A stretch of DNA of 64,000 nt from Macrococcus hajekii (GCF_004359505.1 NZ_SCWE01000001.1:1-64000), one strand, 5' to 3'. Shown: positions 46,527 through 57,228, counted from the first letter of the stretch. Numbers and translations are program-made. The notes: generated from the letters alone by a model not told the origin.

Positions 46527-46582
46527 CTATTTAAGGCTGATTTATTGTAAAATAAAGTGAAGTCACTAAACGAGGTAGAGCG

Positions 46583-47722
46583 ATGATTAAATTTATTCAC
46601 TGTGCAGATTTATATTTAGATGCGCCATTTCAGTTAAACGGTTATGTCTCTGAGTCTATTATGTCAGATATATGCCGTGCCAGTTTCGAAAGTTTCAGCA
46701 AACTTATTAAAGACGCGATTATGCAGCAGGTTGATTTTGTATTAATCGCAAGTAATGTGCTGTCAAAAGACAATCAGACCCTTAAAACGATTGTGTATCT
46801 CAAAAAACAGTTTCAACGTCTGAAGGATGCAGGTATCTATGTCTATATGATACTCGGTGAGATGGATGATCAATTAAGGACAGTTCAGTGGCCGGATAAT
46901 GTCATTATTTTTAATAATCAAGTTGAAAGCTATCAGTTCATCACTAAAGAGGGAGATACAGTCTATATTCATGGTGTGAGTCAAGGACACGCGCTTGAGT
47001 ATTTCCCGACTAATCAGGTGGATACGAGTATTCATATTGGTATGCTGAACGGACGTCTAGGAGATGCTGATCTTCACCAGGAGGCATTGAATCAGAAACT
47101 CTATCATTACTGGGCACTAGGCGGTAGTGTGCAGCGTCAGTTAGTGAGTGAGCTGCCTCATATTCATTATCCTGGAAATATTCAAGGCTTTGAAGCGGAC
47201 CAGACGGGACGAAAAGGTTACTTAATGGTCGAAGGGAATCATATTGAAATGAAGGTCGTCTTTGTACCGACACAGCATATTAAGTTTGGTCAATCAGAAC
47301 TTGTAGTAGAGGACCGGACTAAAAATGGTCTACTCAAGCTAATTGAAGATTTCAAAAATGAACAACGAGCAGAAGGAAAAAGTATTTATCAGCTGACCCT
47401 TATTAACGAAGATGAGCAGCTGCTCAACATGATGCTGGTTGACCAGGTGCTTAAGCTTGCACAGCAGCATGAAGTGCATGAAAATCACTTCGTCTGGGTG
47501 GATAAGATGATGATAGAACAGAACGATATGACGACACTGCACCGGGAATTTGATAAGGATATGCTGGCAGATCGTTCATTGTTTGAACGTGCCGTGCAGC
47601 CTCTCTATCATCATGCAGATATGAATCGCTTTCTGGATAGCTATGAAGATCTGAGTAGCAGTGACCTCATACAGACTGGTGAAATTAAGCTGAAGGCGAG
47701 GATGCAGTCTGATGAAAATTAA
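46583..47722 (+). CDS. yhaO: YhaO, metallophosphatase of a putative SbcCD-like complex
   Basis: The 379-aa protein starts with the calcineurin-like phosphoesterase motif FIHCADLYLDAPF, a variant of the usual GDLHLG/ADIHLD form. It matches B. subtilis YhaO, an SbcD-like nuclease partner of the ATPase YhaN. In this homologue the first metal motif has Asp-Leu-Tyr in place of Asp-x-His. The later GD or GN motifs are also weak (SNVLSK, ILGEMDD). The metal site may thus be altered. It overlaps yhaN by 11 bases. Confidence 0.85.
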   Translation: MIKFIHCADLYLDAPFQLNGYVSESIMSDICRASFESFSKLIKDAIMQQVDFVLIASNVLSKDNQTLKTIVYLKKQFQRLKDAGIYVYMILGEMDDQLRTVQWPDNVIIFNNQVESYQFITKEGDTVYIHGVSQGHALEYFPTNQVDTSIHIGMLNGRLGDADLHQEALNQKLYHYWALGGSVQRQLVSELPHIHYPGNIQGFEADQTGRKGYLMVEGNHIEMKVVFVPTQHIKFGQSELVVEDRTKNGLLKLIEDFKNEQRAEGKSIYQLTLINEDEQLLNMMLVDQVLKLAQQHEVHENHFVWVDKMMIEQNDMTTLHREFDKDMLADRSLFERAVQPLYHHADMNRFLDSYEDLSSSDLIQTGEIKLKARMQSDEN

Positions 47723-50618
47723 AAAACTTGAGATCTATGGTTACGGTCGACTTGAGGAACAGAACTTCACTTTAAACCAATCCTTTACGCAGATATATGG
47801 AGAGAATGAAACAGGCAAGTCCACTATGCAGACATTTATTCATGCTATTCTGTTTGGTTTTGATCATTCTGAAAAGCCGCTCTATATCCCTCGTTTTTCA
47901 AATTCATATGGTGGACAGATGGTCATCGATGATGGGACGGCAGACCTTTATATTGAACGCCTGTATGAAGAAGGTCAGGAGAAGACGACGATTCTATATC
48001 GCGATCAACCTAAAGATTTAGAATGGTTAAATCAAAAATTTAACTTTATGACATATGATGCCTATGAAAAGATATTTTCATTTGACGTTCTCGGTTTGCA
48101 GCAAGTCCATAATCTGACAGAAGATAAGCTTCAGGATTACTTGATGCAGGCGGGGGTGTTCGGCTCTACTGAATTCTCCAGTCTGGAAACCAAGCTTGAA
48201 CAGGAAAAAAACCGTTTACTGACACCTGATTATGCTGAAGGGGAATTAAGCGAACATATCACCGAGATTCTGAACCTGGAACTGCAGATCAGAGATGAAG
48301 CTCTTAAACTGGAACGCTATGAACAACTTGAATCGGAATATTACGAAAGAGCGCAGAAAATCGATGAAGTGAAGGTTCATATCCAGGAGTTGACCCAGCT
48401 GCAGGAGAAGAAACAAAAAGAGATGATGTACCATAGTGATGCTAAAACATGGAAACAGCTGGAAATCAAGCTGAATATAGAGCCGCTTGTTTTCCCTGAT
48501 CACGGTATTGAACGTTATGAAGGATTGAAACGTCAGCTGCAGTCCGCTAAACGGGATATTGCGCTTAGAGAAGAGAAAGTAGGACAGCTTGAGCGCGAAA
48601 AAGCAGCGATTCAATTAATCGAGAAATCTGACTATGATTATGCGGAACGTCTGCTTCAAGAAGAACCACAGATTAAAATGCATCAGAAGTCTTTCGAAAC
48701 GCTTGAACGGGAAATAGCAGATAAAGCAGCAACGATTGAAAGATTGCAGCATGATATCGGCTGGCAGCAGTATCACGATATTGTTGTGGATGAACCACTA
48801 AAAGATCATCTGATTTATTCATTGTCCGATAAAGAGCAGCGGGTTATGAAAACAAATCAACTTGAACGGGAAATTCAGCAATTAGAACGAGAGGAAAACT
48901 TAAATACAGAAAAACAAAATGATATTGCACCCCATATCGTTACAGATGAGCTTTTTGCAACAGGTATTCAGCTTGCTGAACAAAGACTTGAACTGAGTCA
49001 GAAGACTGAACTTTATCACAAGCTGGAGTCAGAACAGCAGCGTACTGCGGAAGTGCAGGAACAGAAAAGAAAGACATTGAATATTATTTATTCATTAAGT
49101 GGCGTGTTAGGACTCTTGATATCAGTATACTTCTTCTATACAGGTCTCGTTATCCCTGCATCTGTGCTGCTTGTGATTCCACTGATCATGATTGTTTTAA
49201 TATGGCAGAATAAACCTGTAGAGGATAATCGCAATCATATTATGCAGGATGAAATTCATGAGCTTGAGGACTCAATCAACACATTATCTTCACAATTAGA
49301 TGAGCAATTTGATCTGGACAGACAACGTACATTGCGCGATCAAATGTTACGTCTGAAAGATGAACAGGCAGCTCAGCGTCGTAAGAAAGATCAGCTGATT
49401 GATTTACATCAGCAGGATACGGCTGCACTGAAAACAGTGAATGATACATTGAACAGAACAAAAGATATGCTGAAACTCAAACTCAGCTATGAAGATAGTC
49501 TGTTACCTGATGCTTTCCGTACGATTTACCGTATTCAGCAGACTTATCAGCAGCTTGAGCAATTAAAAAAGAGTCTGAATGAAGAACAGAAGAAGTTAAA
49601 TGCATTCTCACAAAAAGTGCAGTACTTCAGATTAGTTTCTTCTGATGAAACCTTAAGTATGATTTTCACTGCACTAGGTCGACTGGTCAAGTCTGAGAAT
49701 CGTAATCGTAAGGAGTATCAGCGTGTCATTGAGCAGCTGCATCTTGCTAAAAAAGAACTTGCTGTTCTTAAAGAAGCATATACTGAGATGGATGAGGAAC
49801 AAAAAGCTCTCTTTGATGAGGCAGGGGTTAACCACGAATCAGAATATTATAGTCAGCATGCGGCCTTCACTGATTACCATCATAATCTGACTCAGCATCA
49901 GCAGCTGAGTCACAAGCTGGAGGAAGAGAACTTCACCTATGAGATGAGTTCACATCTTGCAGAGCAGACTGCTGAAGATCTAAGATTAATGGAAGGACGC
50001 ATCAATGATCAACTGAATGCATATCGCAGCCAGCTTAAAGATGAAGAATTTGAGTTATATCATACGCAGCAGCAGATGAAGATGCTTGAGGATGACCATA
50101 CATTGTCAGAGCTGAATCATCGTTACGCGATAGAACGCAATATCATCAATCAGCTCGCGCATGACTACAGCGCACTTCATTATATTGAACTGCTGATTGA
50201 ATCACACCGTGAGAAAGTAAAGAGCGAACGCATTCCGAGAATTATCAGATCAGCCTCTGATATCTTTAAGCAGTTGACGGAAGGCAGATACATCGATGTG
50301 ATTTATCGTGATGCACTACTTGTTAAACATAAGAATGGACAGATCTTCCATCCGACTGAACTGTCACAATCGACGAAAGAACTGCTGTATATTACGATGA
50401 GATTGAGTCTGGTAGAGCATCTTAGATATTTGTATCCTTTCCCGATTATAATTGACGATGCATTCGTGCATTTTGACAAATATCGAAAAGAGCTGATTAT
50501 TGATTATCTGATGAAACAGCAGGATAACCAGTATCTCTACTTTACTTGTAATCGTTCGATGAATATTCCCGCTAAAAATACATTAGTACTTGAGCGTCAT
50601 GAGAAGGAGCTAAAATAA
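47712..50618 (+). CDS. yhaN: YhaN, SbcC/RecN-like coiled-coil ATPase
   Basis: The 968-aa protein has Walker [15 protein letters not shown] at 29-42 and long coiled coils (about 150-860), with two hydrophobic stretches (~458-500) inside. Near the C-terminus is the ATPase signature [18 protein letters not shown] with Walker [13 protein letters not shown]. It is the partner of YhaO and is likely to act on DNA ends. The central double membrane-like helix ([17 protein letters not shown] then [18 protein letters not shown]) is a known YhaN-type feature and would tether it to the membrane (inference). yhaM overlaps its stop (TAATG). Confidence 0.88.
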   Translation: MKIKKLEIYGYGRLEEQNFTLNQSFTQIYGENETGKSTMQTFIHAILFGFDHSEKPLYIPRFSNSYGGQMVIDDGTADLYIERLYEEGQEKTTILYRDQPKDLEWLNQKFNFMTYDAYEKIFSFDVLGLQQVHNLTEDKLQDYLMQAGVFGSTEFSSLETKLEQEKNRLLTPDYAEGELSEHITEILNLELQIRDEALKLERYEQLESEYYERAQKIDEVKVHIQELTQLQEKKQKEMMYHSDAKTWKQLEIKLNIEPLVFPDHGIERYEGLKRQLQSAKRDIALREEKVGQLEREKAAIQLIEKSDYDYAERLLQEEPQIKMHQKSFETLEREIADKAATIERLQHDIGWQQYHDIVVDEPLKDHLIYSLSDKEQRVMKTNQLEREIQQLEREENLNTEKQNDIAPHIVTDELFATGIQLAEQRLELSQKTELYHKLESEQQRTAEVQEQKRKTLNIIYSLSGVLGLLISVYFFYTGLVIPASVLLVIPLIMIVLIWQNKPVEDNRNHIMQDEIHELEDSINTLSSQLDEQFDLDRQRTLRDQMLRLKDEQAAQRRKKDQLIDLHQQDTAALKTVNDTLNRTKDMLKLKLSYEDSLLPDAFRTIYRIQQTYQQLEQLKKSLNEEQKKLNAFSQKVQYFRLVSSDETLSMIFTALGRLVKSENRNRKEYQRVIEQLHLAKKELAVLKEAYTEMDEEQKALFDEAGVNHESEYYSQHAAFTDYHHNLTQHQQLSHKLEEENFTYEMSSHLAEQTAEDLRLMEGRINDQLNAYRSQLKDEEFELYHTQQQMKMLEDDHTLSELNHRYAIERNIINQLAHDYSALHYIELLIESHREKVKSERIPRIIRSASDIFKQLTEGRYIDVIYRDALLVKHKNGQIFHPTELSQSTKELLYITMRLSLVEHLRYLYPFPIIIDDAFVHFDKYRKELIIDYLMKQQDNQYLYFTCNRSMNIPAKNTLVLERHEKELK

Positions 50619-51559
50619 TGAGAACTATAGAAACATTGAAACCAGGTGAGACAGTCGAAGCATTCTTTTTGATTCATCGTGCAGTCCAGGGTGTGACGAA
50701 TCAAGGAAAACCTTATATGACTTTATATCTGAAAGATAAAAGTGGTGATATTGAAGCGAAAGTATGGACAGTATCAGAGAACGATATCAAAATACTACTG
50801 CCGGAGAAATTGATTAAGGTTAAAGGCGATATCATAGATTACCGGGGCCGCAAACAGATGAAAGTCAATCAGTTCCGCTTGGCGACTGAAGAGGACGGGG
50901 TAAAGCTTGAACATTTTCTTGAAGCGGCACCTCTGTCAGCACAGGAGATGTCTGATCAGCTGATGACGTATGTAATGGATATTGAAAATGCAAATCTGCA
51001 GCGCATGACTCGTCTTTTACTGAAGAAGTATCAGCAGGAGTTTGTAGTCTATCCAGCAGCAAGTTCTAATCATCATAACTTTGTATCGGGTCTTCTCTAT
51101 CATGTTTTGACGATGCTGAAGCAGGCTGAAGCTCTATGTGCAATATACCCATCATTGAATAAGAGTCTGCTATATGCAGGTATTATTTTACATGACATGG
51201 GTAAAGTGAAGGAACTCTCCGGTCCTGTCGCAACCAGCTACACCGTAGAAGGCAATTTACTGGGACATATTTCTATTATGAGTGATGAAGTAGCTGAGAT
51301 AGCGCGTGAACATGGTATCGAAGGTGAAGAAGTCATGTTACTCAGACATCTGATACTCTCACATCATGGTAAACTGGAGTATGGTTCACCGAAGCTGCCG
51401 ATGGTGAAGGAAGCGGAGATTCTTCACTTCATTGATAATATTGATGCACGGATGCAGATGTTTGATAAACACCTGCGAAAAGTAGAAAAAGGCCAGTTCT
51501 CTGAGCGTATCTTTGCGCTGGAAGGCAGACAATTCTACAAACCGGAGACATTAGATTAA
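50618..51559 (+). CDS. yhaM: 3'-5' exoribonuclease YhaM
   Basis: The 313-aa protein has an N-terminal OB fold ([14 protein letters not shown]) and an HD domain with [21 protein letters not shown] and LILSHHG, which bind two metals. YhaM shortens RNA 3' ends in staphylococci and bacilli. It is the third gene of the yhaO-yhaN-yhaM operon, starting at the stop of yhaN. Confidence 0.93.
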   Translation: MRTIETLKPGETVEAFFLIHRAVQGVTNQGKPYMTLYLKDKSGDIEAKVWTVSENDIKILLPEKLIKVKGDIIDYRGRKQMKVNQFRLATEEDGVKLEHFLEAAPLSAQEMSDQLMTYVMDIENANLQRMTRLLLKKYQQEFVVYPAASSNHHNFVSGLLYHVLTMLKQAEALCAIYPSLNKSLLYAGIILHDMGKVKELSGPVATSYTVEGNLLGHISIMSDEVAEIAREHGIEGEEVMLLRHLILSHHGKLEYGSPKLPMVKEAEILHFIDNIDARMQMFDKHLRKVEKGQFSERIFALEGRQFYKPETLD

Positions 51560-51562
51560 TAA

Positions 51563-51607
51563 AAAAAGCCTTATTAAAATGATAAACATTTTAATAAGGC
51601 TCTTTTT
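51563..51607. terminator. Bidirectional terminator
   Basis: Stem AGCCTTATTAAAATG/CATTTTAATAAGGCT with A and T runs, between yhaM (+) and prsA (-). Confidence 0.92.
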
Positions 51608-51608
51608 A

Positions 51609-52535
51609 TTATTGTTGAGCAGCGCTTGCATTTAAGATTTTTTCGTCGATGATTCTCTTCAGATCTTCATCTTTATATTCGACGTTATATTCTTTAAGCA
51701 TTTTTTTGTAGGCATCCATCATCAGTGCCGGTTTTTCCTGAACTTTTGCCTGACGCAGTTTTTCTTTCAGGTTTTCTTTTTCTTTATTGAAATCATCTTG
51801 TTTCTCTGCCTTGATGATATGATAACCGTAGTCAGTTTTGACAAGGTCTGACATTTCACCTTCTTTTAATTTAAAGAGTGCTTTTTCAAACTCAGCGACT
51901 GTGTCCCCTTTTACGACATAGCCTAATGAGCCGCCTTTTTCCTTAGTACCCGTATCACCGGATTCCTTTTTAGCAATTTCAGCGAACTTGTCTGGGTTTT
52001 TCTTCAGTTCAGCGAGAATGTCCTGAGCTTTTGCCTTTGCTTTTTCATCAGTGAGACCTGTTGGATCGCTTTCTGATTTTACTTTAATCAGAATATGGGA
52101 AGCTTTTTTAGTACTGTTCTTAATGTCTTCATCAGTTATTTTGACTGTATCATTCATCAATTGCTTTTGATAAGCTTCTGTGATGCGTGATTCTTTATAT
52201 TTATCAACCGTCATACCTGGTTGCTGTTGCTGTAGGAGAGCGAGAAACTGCTCTTCACCGCCATATTTTTTTATATCAGCATCTACTTGTTCTTTTATTT
52301 TTTTATCATCAACTTGTTTACCATATTTATCTTTAAGAATATCTTTTAATAAAATCTGGAATGCATTCTGCGCAATCTCATCCTTGCCGAGCTGATCTAA
52401 TACATTTGTTGTCGTTACATCGCCTGCTTTAGAAGTGATTAATGTCTTACCTTCTTCAGCATTGCCGCAAGCTGTAAGGCCGAGGACTGAAACTGAGAGT
52501 AAAGCAGGTACTATCGCTTTTTTGATCTTTTTCAT
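51609..52535 (-). CDS. prsA: Foldase lipoprotein PrsA
   Basis: The 308-aa protein has a lipoprotein signal with lipobox LTAC at about 18-21. A parvulin (PpiC) domain follows at ~140-235 (KASHILIKVKSE; GGSLGYVVKGD; VKTDYGYHIIK). It folds exported proteins on the outer side of the membrane. I used ATG 52535 with AAAGGAG upstream; the longer frame to 52577 would put 14 residues ahead of the signal. It ends at the terminator shared with yhaM. The lysine- and glutamine-rich C-terminus is usual. Confidence 0.94.
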   Translation of the reverse strand: MKKIKKAIVPALLSVSVLGLTACGNAEEGKTLITSKAGDVTTTNVLDQLGKDEIAQNAFQILLKDILKDKYGKQVDDKKIKEQVDADIKKYGGEEQFLALLQQQQPGMTVDKYKESRITEAYQKQLMNDTVKITDEDIKNSTKKASHILIKVKSESDPTGLTDEKAKAKAQDILAELKKNPDKFAEIAKKESGDTGTKEKGGSLGYVVKGDTVAEFEKALFKLKEGEMSDLVKTDYGYHIIKAEKQDDFNKEKENLKEKLRQAKVQEKPALMMDAYKKMLKEYNVEYKDEDLKRIIDEKILNASAAQQ

Positions 52536-52596
52536 CGTAATTCTCCTTTTGTGTGTTGAATCTAGCATATCATTCAATTATGAAAATCACATTAAA

Positions 52597-53142
52597 TTAT
52601 ATATCGAATTTTGTCAGTAATTCCAGTCCGTGTTTACGCTCTTCGACAAATGAACAGCCACGAGACTTCAATAAATACTTGAAATAGATGAAATCAACAA
52701 ACGAAATACCAATATTCATCGAGAACAGAAATAAGAAGTAGTGTGCGTATAAGGGATATAAAAATGCTGCCGTAAGTGTCACTATACTGATTACACTGAA
52801 AGGCATGATCAGTACTACCATGAAATGGCCTTTTTTAATAGGGTGGTTCAATCTGATATTAAGGATAGGCAGAAATCCTTTCGCAGTCACCCGCTGAACA
52901 ATAATAGAGTTAAAATCATTCATGAACAAAAGAATATGACATAATTTATGGACCGGATAGACAGCTAAACAACTCAGAATAAATAATAGAAAATACTTAT
53001 CGCTGAAGTGATCGTTAATGAAGGAACTGAAAACCTCAAAACTGATCAGAAAAGTGATGACCGTAATGAGAAAAGAACTGAAAATCAATCGCTGGCTGCC
53101 GTAAGCATGCTTCAGATTAAGTTTCTTTGTACATGAATACAT
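52597..53142 (-). CDS. DUF3267 membrane protein
   Basis: The 181-aa protein has four hydrophobic segments. The family has a metalloprotease-like HExxH in its second helix; here it reads HKLCH, so the two His remain but the Glu is Lys, and proteolysis is unlikely unless another acid takes its place. It sits between prsA and hpr as in other staphylococci. Start ATG 53142 with AAGGAG eight bases upstream. Confidence 0.75.
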   Translation of the reverse strand: MYSCTKKLNLKHAYGSQRLIFSSFLITVITFLISFEVFSSFINDHFSDKYFLLFILSCLAVYPVHKLCHILLFMNDFNSIIVQRVTAKGFLPILNIRLNHPIKKGHFMVVLIMPFSVISIVTLTAAFLYPLYAHYFLFLFSMNIGISFVDFIYFKYLLKSRGCSFVEERKHGLELLTKFDI

Positions 53143-53178
53143 GAGAGTGCTCCTTAAAAGGTAATATTATCTAATGCA

Positions 53179-53724
53179 TTATGCCTTATTGTCTTCATTT
53201 TCGTCAAGCAGAATTTCAAGCAGATCATGATGGCTTTTATCCAGTTGTTCAATGAAGTCTTTACCGTATATTTGAGCCACTACATACTTGAGGTCACTGA
53301 AGGCTGGCATAGCCATCATAACCTGCTGATATTCAAGGGCTGCATCATAAATACGATCATTGATGTTCTCATAGTTTTTGTATGTCTCATAAAGCAGTTC
53401 CTTACCTTTATCAGTCAGTTCAAGATATGTATTCCGCTTATCAGATTCGCTTTTCGGCATGCGAAGATAACCGCGTTTCTCCAGATTTTTTGCAAAGTTA
53501 AAAACGGTGGAGACATGCATCACACCAAACTGAGAGACTTGAGAAATAGTCGCTTTCTCCAGATTGCGGATAATGACGAGAATATGATGCTCATTAATAT
53601 TCAGGTCATAAGGTTTAACCCAGTTCTGCCAATCTTTTTCCACCGTCTTCCACAATGCTTTACTCAGTTGAGAAATATGATGGGTGAATAACATTTTTTC
53701 GATGACTTCACGATCTCTCTTCAA
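53179..53724 (-). CDS. hpr: MarR-family regulator Hpr (ScoC)
   Basis: The 181-aa protein closely resembles B. subtilis Hpr from LSKALWKTVEKDWQNWVKPY through NINEHHILVIIRNL and FGVMHVSTVFNFAK to ERGYLRMPKSESDKRNTY (winged helix). Hpr represses protease and transport genes in Bacillus; this non-spore-forming relative keeps it beside prsA, yhaH and ecs. The start is taken as TTG 53724, with AAGGGGG upstream. The next ATG is at codon 11. Confidence 0.9.
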   Translation of the reverse strand: MKRDREVIEKMLFTHHISQLSKALWKTVEKDWQNWVKPYDLNINEHHILVIIRNLEKATISQVSQFGVMHVSTVFNFAKNLEKRGYLRMPKSESDKRNTYLELTDKGKELLYETYKNYENINDRIYDAALEYQQVMMAMPAFSDLKYVVAQIYGKDFIEQLDKSHHDLLEILLDENEDNKA

Positions 53725-53811
53725 CTCATAACCCCCTTACTTCATAGAGAAAGCATGATGCGATAACATCATGCTCTCTTCTTACAGTTGATTCATTTTA
53801 ACATATAGATA

Positions 53812-54165
53812 TTATTTCGAAAATGTTTCTTTTACTTCATCAGCACGATTTTTTACGTTTTCGATATTGGATTTCAGATGTTTGACGTTAGGGTCGATAT
53901 CAGTCTTATAGTTAGCGATCATCTCTTTTACTTCAGTTCCAAGTTCTTTGATGAGTTTCTGACTTTCTTCTTTTGTCTGCATTGCGTAGTTTTTAAGATC
54001 GGCTACTTCAGTCTTCAATTGATTAGCCTGCGCTTTAACATCTGTTGAATTTGCGACAAAATTGCGCTGCATTTCAGTGCCGGGTTTAGCTGCATTCATT
54101 AATGCAGTCGCTGCACCTGCAATCGTACCAACTGCAAAGCCAGCTGCGATATGTGAAATTTTCAT
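53812..54165 (-). CDS. YtxH-domain protein, YhaH-like
   Basis: The 117-aa protein has a short N-terminal hydrophobic helix (IAAGFAVGTIAGAATALM) with the YtxH-type glycine pattern, then a long charged helix. It corresponds to yhaH between hpr and hit in related genomes. Function unknown; probably a membrane-anchored stress protein. Start: GGAGGAAT 7-8 bases before ATG 54165. Confidence 0.85.
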   Translation of the reverse strand: MKISHIAAGFAVGTIAGAATALMNAAKPGTEMQRNFVANSTDVKAQANQLKTEVADLKNYAMQTKEESQKLIKELGTEVKEMIANYKTDIDPNVKHLKSNIENVKNRADEVKETFSK

Positions 54166-54219
54166 AATAATGATTCCTCCAAATTAGTTTTCTTTAGTTA
54201 TACCCATAATACCTGGCTA

Positions 54220-54639
54220 TCAAGCACCTTTTATCTGTTCAGTGAGAGCAGTCATTTCCTGCTGACTAAAAGTGTCCGGGTGAGTCTGCCACTTGTAACC
54301 GAAACCATCGATATCATCTTTATAGCGGGGCATGATATGGAAGTGAAGGTGGAAGACGCTCTGATCGGCGAATGCACGGTTGTTCTGAATGATGTTGATG
54401 CCATCAGGATTAAGTGATTTATCAATCATCTGAGCGACTTTCTGTACAGATTTGATGACATGGGCAAGCACTTCGCTATCTGTTTCAAGTAAATCCTGAC
54501 TATGTGTTTTAGGGATGACGAGAGTATGACCTTTGGCAACTTGTGAAATATCCAGGAAGGCGAGAGTATAATCATCTTCGTATACTTTATAGGCTGGGAT
54601 GTCACCATTGATAATCTTGCAGAAAATACAGTCTGTCAT
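54220..54639 (-). CDS. hit: HIT-family hydrolase
   Basis: The 139-aa protein has the histidine triad HLHFHIMP near residue 97, the N-terminal zinc pair CIFCKI, and the KGHTLVIPK strand. It hydrolyses nucleotide phosphoramidates or dinucleotides. It lies divergent from ecsA, as in Bacillus. Start ATG 54639 with AAGGAGG upstream. Confidence 0.94.
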   Translation of the reverse strand: MTDCIFCKIINGDIPAYKVYEDDYTLAFLDISQVAKGHTLVIPKTHSQDLLETDSEVLAHVIKSVQKVAQMIDKSLNPDGINIIQNNRAFADQSVFHLHFHIMPRYKDDIDGFGYKWQTHPDTFSQQEMTALTEQIKGA

Positions 54640-54743
54640 ATTACGACCTCCTTAGGGTGATATATTCATATTTTAGCCATATCTATAGGTGAATACAAAG
54701 AATATTTGATACAATATGAAATAAATTGAGCGGAGGTGCAGAT

Positions 54744-55481
54744 GTGACAGTAGAAGTTAGACATCTAACAGGAGGTTATGGTAATCAGCCTGTGATTCAT
54801 GATATTGATTTCACATTAAAGAAAGGTGAGATTGTGGGTCTGATTGGACTGAATGGTGCGGGGAAAAGTACGACAATCAAGAATATGCTAGGTCTGCTGC
54901 GACCGATGAAAGGCGATATCTCTATCAATGGTATCACGCTGAGTGATGCACCTTACGAATACCGGAAATTGATCAGCTATATTCCGGAGTCGCCTGTTCT
55001 TTATGATGAGCTCACGCTTGAAGAACATATTGATATGACTGCGATGGCTTACGGACTGACGAAGGAAGAAGCCATGGAGCGCAGTAAACCGATGCTTGAA
55101 ATCTTCAGATTGCAAGATAAGCTCAAGCAGTTTCCGCAGAATTTCTCTAAAGGGATGAAGCAGAAGGTTATGATTATCTGTGCCTTTATCAGTCAGCCGG
55201 AACTTCATATTATTGACGAACCTTTCTTAGGGCTTGATCCATTAGGCATTCAGTCTATGCTCGAGCTGATGGTGCAGGCGAGAGAAGCCGGGCGAACTGT
55301 GTTGATGAGTACTCACATTCTGGCGACTGCTGAGAAATACTGTGATTACTTTCTCATTATGCATCAGGGACAACTGGTGGCGAAAGGGACCATCAGAGAC
55401 TTACAGGAACAGCTGAATATGCCAGGTTCTGCACTGGATACAATCTATATTCGACTCACACAAGGTGATACCCATGCTTAA
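54744..55481 (+). CDS. ecsA: ABC transporter ATP-binding protein EcsA
   Basis: The 245-aa ABC ATPase has Walker A GLNGAGKST, Q-loop region YIPESPVLYDE, signature NFSKGMKQK (a degenerate LSGGQ, as is usual in EcsA), Walker B LHIIDEPFLGLD and H-switch STHIL. With EcsB it forms a membrane transporter that affects protein secretion and regulated proteolysis. I chose GTG 54744 because GGAGGTG is 6 bases ahead; a longer TTG start is possible but overlaps that site. ecsB overlaps by 8 bases. Confidence 0.93.
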   Translation: MTVEVRHLTGGYGNQPVIHDIDFTLKKGEIVGLIGLNGAGKSTTIKNMLGLLRPMKGDISINGITLSDAPYEYRKLISYIPESPVLYDELTLEEHIDMTAMAYGLTKEEAMERSKPMLEIFRLQDKLKQFPQNFSKGMKQKVMIICAFISQPELHIIDEPFLGLDPLGIQSMLELMVQAREAGRTVLMSTHILATAEKYCDYFLIMHQGQLVAKGTIRDLQEQLNMPGSALDTIYIRLTQGDTHA

Positions 55482-56688
55482 TGCGCGTTCCCTTTATCAG
55501 CGAAGAGCTACAGTTAATAGCAGGGAAGTGGCTCGTTATAGTAAGTTTATCTTCAATGGACATTTTATTATCTTTCTGTCTATTGTATTCGGTGCGCTGA
55601 TGCTGCAATACAGTCAGTTGCTGAAAGCCTTACCTGAAGGTATCAACTATCCTCTGATTATCAGTATGATATTGGCGCTGGCAGCTGTTGCGCCACTCAG
55701 AACATACTTCAGAGAAGCAGACCAGGTTTTTCTGCTGCCGTATGAACGACAGCTGGATAGTTATATTCAGCGCAGCATCATAGAGTCCAGTGTGAGAAGA
55801 ATCATCATTTTTACGGCATTATTTGTAGTGCTGCTGCCGCTTTATCATGCGGGAGATACTTTTTCGGTGCAGCGTGCTGTCACGGTGTATGTTATAGGCG
55901 TTGCTGGGATTGTTGCAGGACTTGTTTTCAGGTTTCACGCTATGAAGATAGAGCTTTCGAACGTCAGTATTTTTATTGTTCTTTTCGTGATATTGTTATC
56001 CAGTTTTTATACGACGCTTGATGCCAAAGGACTGTGGTCAGGTATCTCTACTATTGTTATGCTGCCGGGTTTACTGCTGCTGGTCAGAAATATAGCGACT
56101 AAAAGAGTGTATCCATGGCAGTCACTTATCGAATACGAGCAGGAGCTGACACAACGGCAGTATAAAATCATCAATATGTTTACAGATGTCAAAGGACTTA
56201 AGGATAATGTCAGACGACGTTCTTATCTTGATATTTTATTGAATGATAAACCGTACAATCATGACGGAATGTTTTTATTTTTGTTCAAGCGTAATTTCCT
56301 GCGCAGTAAAGATGCGTTCTGGATCATTATTAGGCTGGTCATCATCGGAGGTCTTATTATCTGGTTCGTTCACCAGCCTATTATTGCAGCGGTCATGGGT
56401 GTCTTTATCGTTTATATTGTTGTACTGCAATCTTCACAGTTTTATAAACAGCAGGCATATCAGCTCTGGCCGCAAGTATGGCCCGTTGCTGAGAACAAGG
56501 TGATCGAAGGCTTTCAGAAATTTTTATGGCAGCTTTCTGTTGGTGTGACTTTATTAGTGAGTCTCATTTTTATTTTGATATATCCCGCTTCTTTCTACTA
56601 TATCTTTGTGTTCTTTGCAGTGATGTGGTGGACAAATCGACAAGTCATGGCTAAATTAAAACGAAAAATGACATTGCTGAAAGATTAG
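55474..56688 (+). CDS. ecsB: ABC transporter permease EcsB
   Basis: The 404-aa protein has about eight hydrophobic segments and the EcsB pattern (FREADQVFLLPYERQLDSYI). ATG 55474 has AAGGTGAT upstream and lies inside the last codons of ecsA, so the two subunits are coupled. The third gene, ecsC, is not present here; a terminator follows instead. Confidence 0.92.
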   Translation: MLNARSLYQRRATVNSREVARYSKFIFNGHFIIFLSIVFGALMLQYSQLLKALPEGINYPLIISMILALAAVAPLRTYFREADQVFLLPYERQLDSYIQRSIIESSVRRIIIFTALFVVLLPLYHAGDTFSVQRAVTVYVIGVAGIVAGLVFRFHAMKIELSNVSIFIVLFVILLSSFYTTLDAKGLWSGISTIVMLPGLLLLVRNIATKRVYPWQSLIEYEQELTQRQYKIINMFTDVKGLKDNVRRRSYLDILLNDKPYNHDGMFLFLFKRNFLRSKDAFWIIIRLVIIGGLIIWFVHQPIIAAVMGVFIVYIVVLQSSQFYKQQAYQLWPQVWPVAENKVIEGFQKFLWQLSVGVTLLVSLIFILIYPASFYYIFVFFAVMWWTNRQVMAKLKRKMTLLKD

Positions 56689-56700
56689 CTCAAAGATATA

Positions 56701-56726
56701 AAAGCCGGCAGATGCCGGCTTTTATT
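56701..56726. terminator. Bidirectional terminator
   Basis: Stem AAAGCCGGC/GCCGGCTTT with AGAT loop, between ecsB (+) and the TRAP-like gene (-). Confidence 0.9.
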
Positions 56727-57228
56727 ATGCTTCCAATGATGAATAAGGATGAAGTATTTTTGTGAACTGGATGTTTGAGACGAAGTCAGCAGATTGATAC
56801 TGCTTCAATGTTTCATCATAACGTTCGCGGTAGACAGAACTTTTCTTGAAATCTTCAAGTGATTCCGGGTCACTGAACTGAAAGAGGGAGATATAGGTCT
56901 GTCCACGAAGCGGTCTAAGTAATTGATAGGACTGGTAGCCCTCATATTGGTTGAAATCACCATGATCGGCAAGTGCATTTTCAGCTACTTTCACTTTTTC
57001 CTCGCTGACTTGGAAATAGCGCATCATGATAGGGCCTTTATCTGTTACCTCCCCATTTTGTTCAATGACTTCATATGCTTCTCCCGAACTGAAGACTGTT
57101 TTTAACTCGGTCGCTTCATAGAGCACAATATCGTCAGGTCCTGCAAATTTAAGAATGGATCTATCCGGATGTTTATCAATCAAACGGTTCATATAGTAAT
57201 CTGAGCCATGTGTAAGATAGACGTTCAT
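56725..57228 (-). CDS. traP: TRAP-like (TraP) antibiotic-biosynthesis-monooxygenase-fold protein
   Basis: The 167-aa protein matches staphylococcal TRAP: a YGSDYYMNRLI-type start, GYQSYQLLRPLRGQTYISLF and FSDPESLEDFKKS. TRAP was proposed as an RNAIII-linked signalling target, later disputed; the fold is a dimeric alpha/beta barrel (ABM). Several His of S. aureus TRAP have no clear equivalent here (only scattered H9, H19, H88, H158-type residues), so a phosphorelay role is not supported by sequence. Next to hemE. Confidence 0.85.
   Translation of the reverse strand: MNVYLTHGSDYYMNRLIDKHPDRSILKFAGPDDIVLYEATELKTVFSSGEAYEVIEQNGEVTDKGPIMMRYFQVSEEKVKVAENALADHGDFNQYEGYQSYQLLRPLRGQTYISLFQFSDPESLEDFKKSSVYRERYDETLKQYQSADFVSNIQFTKILHPYSSLEA

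Noticed and set aside
53227..53691. 154-codon plus-strand frame opposite hpr
   Set aside because: It is antisense to a clear Hpr homologue and has no family match.
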